From positions 1 to 64,000 of the forward strand of contig NZ_CP010537.1 of assembly GCF_000832305.1 (NCBI RefSeq): a DNA stretch of 64,000 nucleotides, given 5' to 3'. This DNA comes from Cupriavidus basilensis (lineage in GTDB: Bacteria > Pseudomonadota > Gammaproteobacteria > Burkholderiales > Burkholderiaceae). The first letter of the stretch is position 1, and every line of letters starts with the position of its first letter. Shown here piece after piece: positions 43,065 through 51,272 of this stretch. Position numbers and translations under genes: made by a program. The notes under the pieces are model-generated. The model was not told the DNA's origin, searched no databases, and saw only the letters and a program-made list of their open reading frames with translations.

Positions 43065-44475
43065 AGATATCTGCCATCCGGATGATGTCGTCTTCGCCAA
43101 GGTAGGAGCCGGACTGGATCTCGATCAGTTCGAGCGGGATCCGGCCGGGGTTTTCAAGGCTGTGCGCCTCGCCGATCGGGATATAGGTGGATTGGTCTTC
43201 GGTCAGCAGGTACTCGACGTCTCCGCGGCGCACACGCGCCGTGCCGGAAACCACCACCCAGTGCTCGGCACGGTGGTGATGCAGTTGCAGCGAGAGCTTG
43301 GCGCCGGGTTTGACCGTGATGCGCTTGACCTGGTAGCGCGTGCCGTGGTCCACGGCGTCGTAGGCACCCCAGGGCCGGTATACCTTGCGATGCTGGGTGG
43401 CCTCGGGGCGGCCCTGGGCGCGCACCGCTTCCACCAGTTGCTTCACGTCCTGGCAGTGATCCTTGTGGACCACCAGCACCACGTCCGGCGTTTCCACCAC
43501 CATCACGTCGTCCAGGCCGGCGACCGCCACCATCCGGTGCGAGGCGTGGACGAGGCAGCCCTGCGCGTGGTGCGTGACCACGTCGCCGATGGCCACGTTG
43601 CCATCGGTGGTCTTTTCGGCGGCCTTCCAGACCGCATCCCAGGAGCCCACGTCGCTCCAGTCGGCGGACAGCGGCGCCATTTGCGCGTCACGCAGGTGCT
43701 CCATCACGGCGTAGTCGATCGAGTCAGAGCGGCAGGCGGCAAAGGCGTCCGTGTCGAGCCGGAAGAAGTCCAGGTCGCGGTGGCCGCGCACCATCGCCTC
43801 CTGCGCGGCCAGCAGGATGTCGGGGGCAAACCGCTCCAGCGCGGCGAGATAAACGGAGGCGCGGAACAGGAAAATGCCGCTGTTCCAGAAGCAGTTGCCT
43901 TCCTGCAGGTAGCCGGTAGCCATTTCCAGCGAGGGCTTCTCGACAAAGCGCGTGACCGACAGCAAGTCAGCCGTATTGCTGGGCACTGCCTTGATATAGC
44001 CGTAGCCGGTGGCGGCAAACGTGGGCACCACGCCCAGCGTCACCACCACGCCGGTTGCGGCCACGGCGCTGGCCTGGCACACGGTCCGGGCGAAGGCGGC
44101 GCGGTCGCGGATCAGGTGATCGGAGGGCAGCACCAGCAGCACCGGGTCCGAGCCGCCGCTGCGCGCTTGCAGCGCAGCCACCGCCGCGGCGGGCGCGGTA
44201 TTGCGCGGATGCGGCTCAAGCACGATGGCGCAAAGCGCGCAGCCTGCCTCCCGCGCCTGCTCGGCCACCACGAAACGGTGCGCTTCGTTGCTGACCAGGA
44301 TCGGGGCTTGCGCGCCGGGAATCTCCCGCACCCGCAACAGGGTGTCCTGCAGCAGCGAGTCCTGTCCGAGCAGGCGCAGGAACTGCTTGGGATAGCCGTC
44401 GCGCGACAATGGCCACAGCCGCGAGCCGGCGCCGCCACACAGGATGACCGGTACGATCTGCTTGTCGTCTGCCAT
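43051..44475 (-). CDS. manC: Mannose-1-phosphate guanylyltransferase/mannose-6-phosphate isomerase
   Basis: A 474-residue bifunctional enzyme making GDP-mannose. The N-terminal nucleotidyltransferase has [21 protein letters not shown] and FVEKPSLE. The C-terminal cupin-type isomerase has RPWGAYD and [25 protein letters not shown]. First gene of the minus-strand manC-gmd-fcl-glycosyltransferase unit. Upstream (44476-44705) lies only a terminator for the next gene and a probable promoter. Confidence 0.95.
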   Translation of the reverse strand: MADDKQIVPVILCGGAGSRLWPLSRDGYPKQFLRLLGQDSLLQDTLLRVREIPGAQAPILVSNEAHRFVVAEQAREAGCALCAIVLEPHPRNTAPAAAVAALQARSGGSDPVLLVLPSDHLIRDRAAFARTVCQASAVAATGVVVTLGVVPTFAATGYGYIKAVPSNTADLLSVTRFVEKPSLEMATGYLQEGNCFWNSGIFLFRASVYLAALERFAPDILLAAQEAMVRGHRDLDFFRLDTDAFAACRSDSIDYAVMEHLRDAQMAPLSADWSDVGSWDAVWKAAEKTTDGNVAIGDVVTHHAQGCLVHASHRMVAVAGLDDVMVVETPDVVLVVHKDHCQDVKQLVEAVRAQGRPEATQHRKVYRPWGAYDAVDHGTRYQVKRITVKPGAKLSLQLHHHRAEHWVVVSGTARVRRGDVEYLLTEDQSTYIPIGEAHSLENPGRIPLELIEIQSGSYLGEDDIIRMADIYGRT

Positions 44476-44635
44476 GGCATGTCTCCTTCACGCAGCACGA
44501 AGCCTGGCTCGCGTTCGCGGCGAGCCGGGTGACGGGTAGTGAGGTGACTGTAATGCCGGGCTGCGGGGGGGACTGTTGGCTAGCACACACTCGATGGCGC
44601 GCTGGCGCCGCGTGCCGGGTGTGCTTTGCAAGCAC

Positions 44636-44681
44636 GAAAAAAAAGACGCCGTCCACGCGCAAGGCAGGGACGGCGCACTTG
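44636..44681 (-). terminator. Rho-independent terminator after the YXWGXW-type gene
   Basis: On the minus strand, GCGCCGTCC and GGACGGCGT form the stem and a run of T follows. It is 25 bp past the stop codon at 44706. Confidence 0.8.
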
Positions 44682-44705
44682 GTTGCCTGGCCGGGAAGGA
44701 TCGGC

Positions 44706-45038
44706 TTAGCGGGTCCAGTAGCCGGGCCGCATCACCCAGCCGCCGCGCGGGCTTTGCACCCAGCGCTCGGGCACATAGCGGTGACCCGGGCGTTCGCGCT
44801 GCCAGTAGCCGCCGCGCCAGGCATAGCTGCCGCCGTTGGCGCTCCAGTGTCCCGGCACCCATGCCTGGCCAGGACGGCCCGGCGGGCGGGGCTCATAGCG
44901 CGGCGGGGGCGGCGCCGGGCGCATATGCGGGCTGCCGTGGTAGCCCGGGGGATAGGCCTGGGCCTGGGCCGGCGAGATCAGGCCAAGCGCGGCGCCGGCG
45001 GCAAGGGTAGTGAGGGCGAGCAGCAGTTGGCGTTTCAT
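44706..45038 (-). CDS. Exported YXWGXW-repeat-type small protein
   Basis: A 110-residue protein with a cleavable signal peptide (to about AQA at 27) and a mature part rich in Pro, Arg, Tyr, Trp and Gly. It has repeated W-x2-GHW / YAWRGGYW / MRPGYW units, typical of the YXWGXW repeat family. Function in that family is unknown; the periplasm or cell surface is likely. GGAG ribosome-binding site before the ATG. A second small exported protein follows at 45109. Confidence 0.88.
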   Translation of the reverse strand: MKRQLLLALTTLAAGAALGLISPAQAQAYPPGYHGSPHMRPAPPPPRYEPRPPGRPGQAWVPGHWSANGGSYAWRGGYWQRERPGHRYVPERWVQSPRGGWVMRPGYWTR

Positions 45039-45108
45039 GGTTCAACTCCAGGGGTGCGAGCGATGCGTTGGATTTCGGGGGCGGCGCGTGCGTGTTACCC
45101 GCAGCCGC

Positions 45109-45228
45109 TCAATAGCGGTCGTGGTAACGGTACGGCGGCGGGCCGCCACGCGGGGGCACCACGATGCAGGCGGACAGCAGGGACGCTGCGGAGCAGAGCA
45201 GGACAACCAGGGCGATGGCGCGTTTCAT
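45109..45228 (-). CDS. Small lipoprotein, 39 aa
   Basis: Encoded on the minus strand: MKRAIALVVLLCSAASLL then lipobox LSAC, followed by IVVPPRGGPPPYRYHDRY and a stop. The signal peptide and lipobox are complete and the mature part is only about 18 residues, proline/tyrosine-rich like the neighbouring YXWGXW-type protein. The GGGGAC before the start is a weak ribosome-binding site. It sits 70 bp upstream of the YXWGXW-type gene on the same strand, so the two may be co-expressed. Confidence 0.72.
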   Translation of the reverse strand: MKRAIALVVLLCSAASLLSACIVVPPRGGPPPYRYHDRY

Positions 45229-45691
45229 GTTGGGGACTCCGTGACTGGCTTCGCGTTGAACATGGCCTCACTGTAGCGATCGGGCCCGAGCCGGTGTGCT
45301 CGCACTTGTAAGGCGCAATCACACTTTCAAGGGCCTCGGCTTCACCTTTGGCGAGGCTTTCCGGACCCCTGCACGTCACCCGCCAGGCCTTGCCGGCATT
45401 GGGCGCACGGGTGGTGGCGCGGGGCCGGCTGCAGCCTCGAAAAGAAAACGGGACCGTGGCCGGTCCCGTAATGTGGCGTTACATCGGAAATAACTCTCGC
45501 AAAGATTTGCCCCCGCAGCGGCCCGTTTGCGCGCGTCTCATCGGGCCCGAAGATCGAGAGTTGAAGACCTGCTGCGCATCGATGATGCGGTGGCCAGGGC
45601 AGGTGTCCGAGCCGACGAACATCTCCGCCACGATCACGATCACGCTCGCCGTCGACATCGACACGCCGGGGCGCGCTGCGCCTACGTGGTG
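45229..45691. other. Intergenic region between small lipoprotein and GntR gene
   Basis: Contains the terminator at 45438-45468. A minus-strand 61-codon frame (45479-45664) lies between the GntR gene and that terminator; it has no ribosome-binding site or family resemblance and is not called. Confidence 0.4.
45438..45468 (-). terminator. Rho-independent terminator downstream of the GntR gene
   Basis: Minus-strand stem CGGGACC / GGTCCCG followed by TTTTCTTTT. It lies about 220 bp past the GntR stop, suggesting a longer transcript. Confidence 0.7.
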
Positions 45692-46405
45692 CTATCGCGG
45701 TGCATGTTGGGTGCGCGTGCCGTCGGTGCGTATCGTCTGCAAGCGGTGCAGCGTGATCTTGCGCACTTCAGCGCGACTTTCTTCAATATGGCTGGACAGC
45801 AGCAGCACGGCCTGCTCCGCGCGCTGGCGCTGGATCTCGCGCAGGATGGCGGCGTGCTCGTCGTAGGTGGCGGTCACGCGCGCGGCGTAGGTGAAATCGA
45901 GCCGGCGGATGATGCGGATGCGCTCGGTCACCTGCCGGTGCACGCTGGCGATTTCGCGATTGCCCGCCGCCGCTACCAGTGCCGCGTGAAAGGCCTCATC
46001 GTGCTGCGCCACCAGGCGGCCGTCGTCCAGGCGCGCGTCCTGCGGCACCTGCCAGAACTGCGCAAGCTGGGCCAGCGCGCCGTGATCCACCGTGGGCGTG
46101 GCGTGCGTGCACAGCATGCGCACGGCGTTGACCTCGATCAGCTTGCGCAGCTCGTAGAGCTCGTCGAAACGTGTGAAATCCAGTGGCACCACCTCCCAGC
46201 CGCTGCGGAAATACACCTGCACCAGCGCGTCGGATTGCAGCCGTAGCAGCGCCTCGCGCACCGGCGTGCGCGACACGCCCAGGCGCTGGGCGATCTCGCC
46301 TTCGGTGAAGCGGTCGCCGGGCAGCATCCGGAACTCGAAGATGTCGTCGCGTAGCTGCGCGTATACCGTTTCGGCGCGCGAGACCACACGGACCTCGGCG
46401 CCGCT
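45692..46405 (-). CDS. GntR-family regulator, FadR/FCD subfamily
   Basis: A 237-residue repressor-type regulator. N-terminal winged helix (RMLPGDRFTEGEIAQRLGVSRTPVREALLRLQSDALV) and C-terminal FCD ligand domain with histidines for metal or ligand binding (HDEAFHAALVAAAGN, MLCTHATP). Start uncertain: ATG 46405 is used; ATG 46429 or GTG 46447 would add 8 or 14 residues. It follows the DUF4089 gene on the same strand, so it may control nitrogen-compound (amide or cyanate) metabolism; the ligand is unknown. Confidence 0.88.
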   Translation of the reverse strand, partial: SGAEVRVVSRAETVYAQLRDDIFEFRMLPGDRFTEGEIAQRLGVSRTPVREALLRLQSDALVQVYFRSGWEVVPLDFTRFDELYELRKLIEVNAVRMLCTHATPTVDHGALAQLAQFWQVPQDARLDDGRLVAQHDEAFHAALVAAAGNREIASVHRQVTERIRIIRRLDFTYAARVTATYDEHAAILREIQRQRAEQAVLLLSSHIEESRAEVRKITLHRLQTIRTDGTRTQHAPR

Positions 46406-46475
46406 CATGCCGCGGCCCGCGCGAGCCATGCGGATGGCCTCGGGCACGCCGCCACGCCCACGGCATCGCGCGTGT

Positions 46476-46667
46476 TCATGGCCGGTTCACCGGAGCCGGC
46501 TCTTCATGCGCATCCAGCGGGTGCGCCAGCATGGGCACCGCTACCGCGGCCACGTGCAGGAATTGTTCGATCACGCGCGCCTCGGCGTCCTTGGGCAGCT
46601 CCAGCCCGTGCAGCTTGAGCGCGCTGCGGGCGTAGTGCGCCAGCGTCTGGTCGCAAAGTTGAGTCAT
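46476..46667 (-). CDS. DUF4089 (AtzG-like) small protein
   Basis: A 63-residue all-helical protein with the DUF4089 pattern: a helix with hydrophobic residues (HYARSALKLHGLELP), a second helix ending AAVAVPMLAHPL, and the hallmark ending DAHEEPAPV. In characterised relatives AtzG binds the amidase AtzE (1-carboxybiuret hydrolase) in cyanuric acid breakdown. No amidase gene is present here, so this would be an orphan subunit working with a partner encoded elsewhere. A GGAG ribosome-binding site is present. Confidence 0.75.
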   Translation of the reverse strand: MTQLCDQTLAHYARSALKLHGLELPKDAEARVIEQFLHVAAVAVPMLAHPLDAHEEPAPVNRP

Positions 46668-47122
46668 GGCGTTTTCTCCGGGAATTCGCGGGTCTCAGGC
46701 TGCGGCCGTTGTGCCCTGCTTGTATGCGATCTTGTATGCAAGCAACGGCTGTGCCACGTGCGGCGCGACGTGATGCACGGCGTGCGGCAGGATTCCACCC
46801 GCCGCGCTGCACCGCTTGGGGGCGAGGCTGCAATGACAGGTGCGCACGCGCGGCGTGATTCACCGCGGCAGTGCGTGCACGGCGTCGGCCTTGGTGCGCC
46901 CGTGCGTAACACCCGCGCTTGCATGCACCGTCTGGCGAAGCGTCCGGTGCCCGGTGCAGTGGCATGAACCTTGCGCGGAGCGCCTTGCCACGAGGGTGCG
47001 CCCGTGGTCATTCTGGTGATGCGCGCATCGATCCACACTGGCGCGCGGTGACATTGCCTGATGTGTGCCTGAGGCGTGCCGGGCGCGTCACCATCTTGTG
47101 CGCACGAACCTGCGGAGGTGCG
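46668..47122. other. Intergenic region between DUF4089 gene and the cyanase side
   Basis: About 455 bp of GC-rich sequence. It must hold the minus-strand promoter of the DUF4089-GntR unit and a plus-strand promoter for cyanase. No clear sites or genes seen. Confidence 0.35.
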
Positions 47123-47248
47123 ATGCCGATCCTTCTTGTCGTGTTGGCGCTGCAGGCCCTCGTGCCGGGTGCTACGTCTTTTGCCGCGCTGGCGCGATAC
47201 GACAACGCGCGCACCGCGGCTTGCACGCGGCTGGACGGGCTTCCCTGA
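47123..47248 (+). CDS. Possible 41-aa small exported or membrane peptide before cyanase
   Basis: ATG 47123 has a good GGAGG ribosome-binding site 4 bp upstream. The product starts with a hydrophobic stretch (MPILLVVLALQALVPGATSFAALA), like a signal peptide, followed by about 17 polar residues. It ends 71 bp before cynS and could be a leader peptide or a real small protein. No family recognised. Confidence 0.4.
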   Translation: MPILLVVLALQALVPGATSFAALARYDNARTAACTRLDGLP

Positions 47249-47319
47249 CATCGTCCGGCGCTAGCGCCGCCCCGTCCCAAAGTCCCCCCAAAACCAATCC
47301 AGAATCCAAAGGAGCGCAA

Positions 47320-47763
47320 ATGAATCGCAGCGATATCACCGACCTGATCATTGAGGCCAAGGTCACCAAAGGCATCAGGTGGTCCGATGTGGCCGAGAAG
47401 GTCGGCAAGAGCAAGGAGTGGACGACCGCCGCGTGCCTGGGCCAGATGGCCTTCGACGCGCCCGGCGCGCAGGCCATCATGGAGATCTTCGGCTTGCCGC
47501 CGGAGGCCGAGCCGTGGCTGCGCACCGTGCCTTACAAGGGCTCGCTGCCCACTCCCGTGCCGACCGATCCGCTGATCTACCGCTTCTATGAACTGGTCAG
47601 CATCTACGGGACGACCTTCAAGGCGCTGATCCACGAAGAGTTTGGCGATGGCATCATGAGCGCGATCGATTTCCGCATGGACCTGCGGCGCGATGCCGAT
47701 CCGAATGGCGATCGCGTGAAGATCGAGATGTCGGGCAAGTTCCTGCCCTACAAAACCTACTGA
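47320..47763 (+). CDS. cynS: Cyanate hydratase (cyanase)
   Basis: Converts cyanate and bicarbonate to carbamate and CO2, giving ammonia. The 147-residue protein matches CynS over its full length. The N-terminal helix-turn-helix-like domain (residues 1-75) and the C-terminal catalytic domain are present. Active-site residues Arg88 (LIYRFYE), Glu91 and Ser114 (GDGIMSAIDF) match the known Arg-Glu-Ser triad. AAAGGAG ribosome-binding site. It stands alone without cynT or cynX, though the neighbouring DUF4089 and GntR genes may belong to related nitrogen metabolism. Confidence 0.96.
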   Translation: MNRSDITDLIIEAKVTKGIRWSDVAEKVGKSKEWTTAACLGQMAFDAPGAQAIMEIFGLPPEAEPWLRTVPYKGSLPTPVPTDPLIYRFYELVSIYGTTFKALIHEEFGDGIMSAIDFRMDLRRDADPNGDRVKIEMSGKFLPYKTY

Positions 47764-47793
47764 CCAGGGCCGGCGCCCAGGCGCCTTGCGCCG

Positions 47794-47887
47794 CGCAGAA
47801 ACGGGTACGCCCCTGCTCTGGTCTGTCGGAAATCACGCAGAAACGGGTACGGAACGGGTTCTATTGACCACGCAGAAACGGGTACGC
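47794..47887 (+). repeat. Satellite group of three origin iterons
   Basis: Direct copies at 47794-47810 (CGCAGAAACGGGTACGC), 47836-47852 (last base G) and 47871-47887. Start-to-start spacing is 42 and 35 bp. The copies are identical or one base from the origin consensus although 47 kb from the array. Probable RepA binding sites. Confidence 0.85.
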
Positions 47888-48127
47888 TTTGCACTTGCGG
47901 CCCGTTTTTGCGCATGGTTTTCGCTCTATCGTCGAAGACGTAGCGCACCGCCCGCACGCCGGTCGCCACCTGTTCGCCATCGAGCCCAAGCACCGCGCCA
48001 AAGGGGCGGCCGCCGCGCGCGCGATTGGCGTGCGCCAGGCGTACAGCTTCCCGCAGGTGTCATTCATGGATAGACATCGGGATCTTTGCGAAGGGGAGCG
48101 TGGCTAGAGCAGGCAGTCCTTTACCGC

Positions 48128-48189
48128 ACGCGGTTCGCGTAAATATGAAACTTGACGCATCGATGTATTTGAAAAAAATAATATACAAT
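48128..48189 (+). promoter_or_regulatory. Promoter-like element, copy A
   Basis: CGGTT-N4-GTAAATATGAAAC, then 30 bases including an A-tract, then TATACAAT (48182-48189). The same arrangement and much of the same sequence recur at 52960-53019. Direction is plus, toward the end of the opposing response-regulator gene, so any transcript would be antisense to it or short. Confidence 0.5.
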
Positions 48190-48230
48190 GGCGGCGCCGA
48201 ATCTCGCCATTGCGCCTGCGCGGACCGACC

Positions 48231-48836
48231 CTAGGCTGGCGTGCCAGGGCTGACCTGCAAGGTCACCACCAGCGACTGCAGCACGGACATCGGGATTGGC
48301 TTGGAAAAGACACGGATATGCCCGGGAATGCCGCCGCGGTCCGCAATGGCATGCTTGTCCAGCGAAGTCACCACGACGATGCGTGTGGCGGCGAACTCTT
48401 GCTGCGCGTCGATGGTCCTGCACAGGCGGAAGCCATCGATGCCAGGCATGATCAGATCCAGGAGGACAAGGTCGGGTTTGCTGCTGCCAATGAGCAGCAA
48501 GCCATCGTATCCGTTCGTGGCCTCGAGGATTTCGACCGACGGGTTGAGGGTTTCCAGCGCCATGCGGTAAATCTGCAGCAGGTGCTCGTCGTCCTCCACC
48601 AGCAGTACGCGAAATGCCCTTCCCGCCGGGGCGGCTGCGGCCGTCGTGGGCGCGGCGGTCTGGCTGCGCTGGTCGGCCACCATGCGGTCGACCGAATCGG
48701 CGGGGATCCTGCGATGTCCGCCGTCGGTCTTCCACGCGGGCAGCCGGCCATTTTCGACCCAGAGCTGGACCGTGCGCAGGGAGACGCCCAGCATCTCGGC
48801 AGCGGTCCTGGTGGAATAAAAGCGCAGATCGGTCAT
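48231..48836 (-). CDS. Response regulator with N-terminal excisionase/MerR-type DNA-binding domain
   Basis: A 201-residue regulator with inverted architecture: an N-terminal helix-turn-helix (FYSTRTAAEMLGVSLRTVQLWVENGRLPAWKTDGGHRRI, about 6-43) and a C-terminal receiver (about 75-195) with acidic pocket EDD at 81-83, phosphoacceptor Asp127 (DLVLLDLIMPG) and Lys179 (FSKPI). It is transcribed away from the histidine kinase at 49218 and is its probable partner; the 380-bp gap between them should contain both promoters. Confidence 0.9.
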   Translation of the reverse strand: MTDLRFYSTRTAAEMLGVSLRTVQLWVENGRLPAWKTDGGHRRIPADSVDRMVADQRSQTAAPTTAAAAPAGRAFRVLLVEDDEHLLQIYRMALETLNPSVEILEATNGYDGLLLIGSSKPDLVLLDLIMPGIDGFRLCRTIDAQQEFAATRIVVVTSLDKHAIADRGGIPGHIRVFSKPIPMSVLQSLVVTLQVSPGTPA

Positions 48837-49217
48837 ATGGCCTCTTCAACTGACGCAACGCGCGCCGGGCGGGGCTGCGGCGTTACGTATCGTATTGTTT
48901 TCATTATTCTTCGAAAAGCTGCCTAAGCGCAACTTAATGCCAGGAAAACACGCAATTATGATAAAGCATCGCTGAGTCGTTGAAGTTAACGCTTCGCGAT
49001 GCACCTGGCCGGCTACGCCGGATGTCCCGGGGCGATGGGCCATGCGAGCGGACTGGCGCAGCTGAATAGATCATACTGTGAAGCTTTGCCGCAACCAGGC
49101 TGTCTTCAGGCAGCGGCACCCGGAGGGTGCGCGGGGCGCACGCACGCGCGGACAAGTATCGAAGGCTGCGATTCACGGCTGTGATGAACAATATATTCGT
49201 TTTTTGGTAGCTTTCCC
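48837..49217. promoter_or_regulatory. Divergent promoter region of response regulator and histidine kinase
   Basis: AT-rich patches (TTGTTTTCATTATTCTTCG around 48895-48913; AACAATATATTCGTTTTTTGG at 49184-49204) suggest promoters in both directions. No gene supported. Confidence 0.4.
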
Positions 49218-51272
49218 ATGAGGCTGGAAATCTACCGGCAGGCATTGGCAGGTGCGCATCGCTTTGCGAGACGCCCGTTCTGGTCAGGCATTGTCATCGT
49301 GGTCTGCATCTGGTGCGCGCTCGCCGGCCTGGGGCTATGGGACCGTGCGGCCGAATTGCGGCACGTGCATGCCGGCCTGGCCCGCGTGGCCGGGCTGCTC
49401 GCCGAGCATGCCGAGCGTACGCTGGCCGAGGCCGACCAGATCGCGTCGCTCGTTGGTGGCGCCGTAACGGAGCGCGGGCCCGCGCTGCCGCTGGCGCAAT
49501 GGAAGCGCGGCGGCTACCTTGCCATCGCCCCCTTTCTCGAGGTGTCCGTGCTCGACCGCGGCGGCAGGCTGCGCGCATCCACTCGCGCGGACTTCGTGTC
49601 GCTGGACCTGAGCGAGCGCCAGTATTTCCGCGTGCACGAGAGCCGTGCGCTGCCGTCGCTGTATGTCGGCCTGCCCCTTGCCGGGCGTGTCAGCGGCCAC
49701 TGGTCCATGCCATTGTCCCGAGGCATCGTGGGCGCCAAGGATGGCCGTTTCGCGGGCGTGGTGGTGGTGTCGCTCGATCCCGGCTACCTGTCGCAGGTCT
49801 ACGCCAAGGCGGGCCTGGGGGATTCCGGCACCGTGCTGCTGGCCGGCACCGACGACTTCGTGGTACGCGCGCGCTGGAGCCAGGAAAGCTGCCAGCCAGG
49901 CCAGGTGCTGTTGCCCGGCTCCGCGTTGCGCGGGGCGCTGGCCGGCACGCAGGACAGCCTTGTCACGGCCGCCGGCGGGTTGGATGGCGCCCGCCGCATC
50001 TACGCCATCCAGCGCTTGCCCGGGCGCAATCTCGCGGTGCTGGCCGGCATCAGCAGCGATGCGGCCCTTGCCAGCTATCACGACCGCTTGCGCGCGGGCA
50101 TTGCGATCGCCGGCGTGGTCACCTTGCTGGTGATGTTCTTCCAGGTCAGGCAGTTCATCGCGGTCGGCCAGCTTGCCGCGCTGGCCGACCGCGAGACCGT
50201 GGTGCGCGATATCCTGGCCGAGAAGAAGCAGCATTTGCGCGGGCTGTTTCTGGCCATGCCCGACGGTGTGGCGGTGTTTGGCCGTGACCGTGTGATCGAC
50301 GAGACCAATACCGCGCTATGCGAACTGCTGGGCGTGTCGTTGTCGCGGCTGCGCGGCGCCACGCAGCGCGAGTTTGTCCATTGGCTCTACCGCGGCCGGC
50401 GTGCGGCGCGGCAGGCCTGCTGCGCCGAGCAGCTCCTGGCGGAACTGGACCGGGCCGAGCCGGCCGGGGAATTCGCCGGCATCGTCGAGTTCGACATGGC
50501 GGTGTCGCCGGCCTACGAGGTGCGCATCGTGCATGCGGCCAGCGGCGGCGGCCTGGTGCTGGTGCTGCGCGACGTGACGACGCAACTGCGCCATGACCGC
50601 ATGAAATCCCATTTTGTCTCCGCGGCTGCGCATGAGCTCAAGGCGCCTGTTGCGGGCATTGCCGGCTATGCCGAACTGTTGAGTGCCGATGTGGTGCCGG
50701 TGGAGCGGCGCGGCGGCATTTATCACGCCATCCACGCCCGTGCCGGCCAGATCAATGCGCTGTTGTCCGACTTGCTCGACCTGGCCCGCATCGAAGCCCG
50801 CAGCAGCGGCATGCTCGAGCGTGAACGCGTGGAGGTAGCCACGCTCGTGCGCGAGACGGTGACGGGCGAGTTCGCCGAAGCGGGCAGGGTGCGCGTGATC
50901 GATGCCGGCGTGCCGCTGCACGTTCTGGCGGACCGCGCGCAATTGTCACAGGCGGTACGCAACCTGATAGAAAATGCGCTGAAGTATTCTGACGGGAAAG
51001 ACGAAGTTACCGTCACGGTCGAGCCGCTGCCGCTAGAGCAGGAAAAGGTCTCGGTCAGGGTCGAGGATCGGGGTATCGGCATGACGAAGGAAGAAGCGGG
51101 CATGGCGTTCGAGAATTTTTACCGGGCCAACCGGCGGGGCAATATAAGGGGAAACGGCCTGGGCCTGGCGATCGTGCGTGAGATCGTGGCGGTGCATCAG
51201 GGGCAGATCACGCTTGCCAGTGAGATCGGCAAGGGCACCGTCGTCACTCTCAGCCTGCCAGCGGCAACATGA
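49218..51272 (+). CDS. Membrane sensor histidine kinase (Cache-PAS-HisKA-HATPase)
   Basis: A 684-residue hybrid-free kinase. Membrane helices at about 22-42 and 295-315 flank a periplasmic Cache-like sensor domain (SVLDRGGRLRASTRADFVSLDLSERQYFRVH). A PAS domain lies at about 340-450. The phosphorylated His472 is in SAAAHELKAPVAG; the ATPase domain has NLIENALKYS (N box), DRGIGM (G1) and GNGLGLAIV (G2). The stop overlaps the EAL gene (ATGA), linking this kinase to c-di-GMP degradation. Probable partner of the divergent response regulator. Confidence 0.93.
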   Translation: MRLEIYRQALAGAHRFARRPFWSGIVIVVCIWCALAGLGLWDRAAELRHVHAGLARVAGLLAEHAERTLAEADQIASLVGGAVTERGPALPLAQWKRGGYLAIAPFLEVSVLDRGGRLRASTRADFVSLDLSERQYFRVHESRALPSLYVGLPLAGRVSGHWSMPLSRGIVGAKDGRFAGVVVVSLDPGYLSQVYAKAGLGDSGTVLLAGTDDFVVRARWSQESCQPGQVLLPGSALRGALAGTQDSLVTAAGGLDGARRIYAIQRLPGRNLAVLAGISSDAALASYHDRLRAGIAIAGVVTLLVMFFQVRQFIAVGQLAALADRETVVRDILAEKKQHLRGLFLAMPDGVAVFGRDRVIDETNTALCELLGVSLSRLRGATQREFVHWLYRGRRAARQACCAEQLLAELDRAEPAGEFAGIVEFDMAVSPAYEVRIVHAASGGGLVLVLRDVTTQLRHDRMKSHFVSAAAHELKAPVAGIAGYAELLSADVVPVERRGGIYHAIHARAGQINALLSDLLDLARIEARSSGMLERERVEVATLVRETVTGEFAEAGRVRVIDAGVPLHVLADRAQLSQAVRNLIENALKYSDGKDEVTVTVEPLPLEQEKVSVRVEDRGIGMTKEEAGMAFENFYRANRRGNIRGNGLGLAIVREIVAVHQGQITLASEIGKGTVVTLSLPAAT

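Larger units (their letters stand above)
47764..48230. other. Intergenic region after cyanase with iterons and a promoter-like element
   Basis: Holds three origin iterons (listed) in the first 125 bp and a promoter-like element at 48141-48189 pointing toward the 3' end of the response-regulator gene. No gene supported. Confidence 0.6.

Noticed and set aside
45479..45664. 61-codon minus-strand ORF between the GntR gene and its terminator
   Set aside because: No ribosome-binding site and no recognised pattern; kept only as a note in the intergenic entry.
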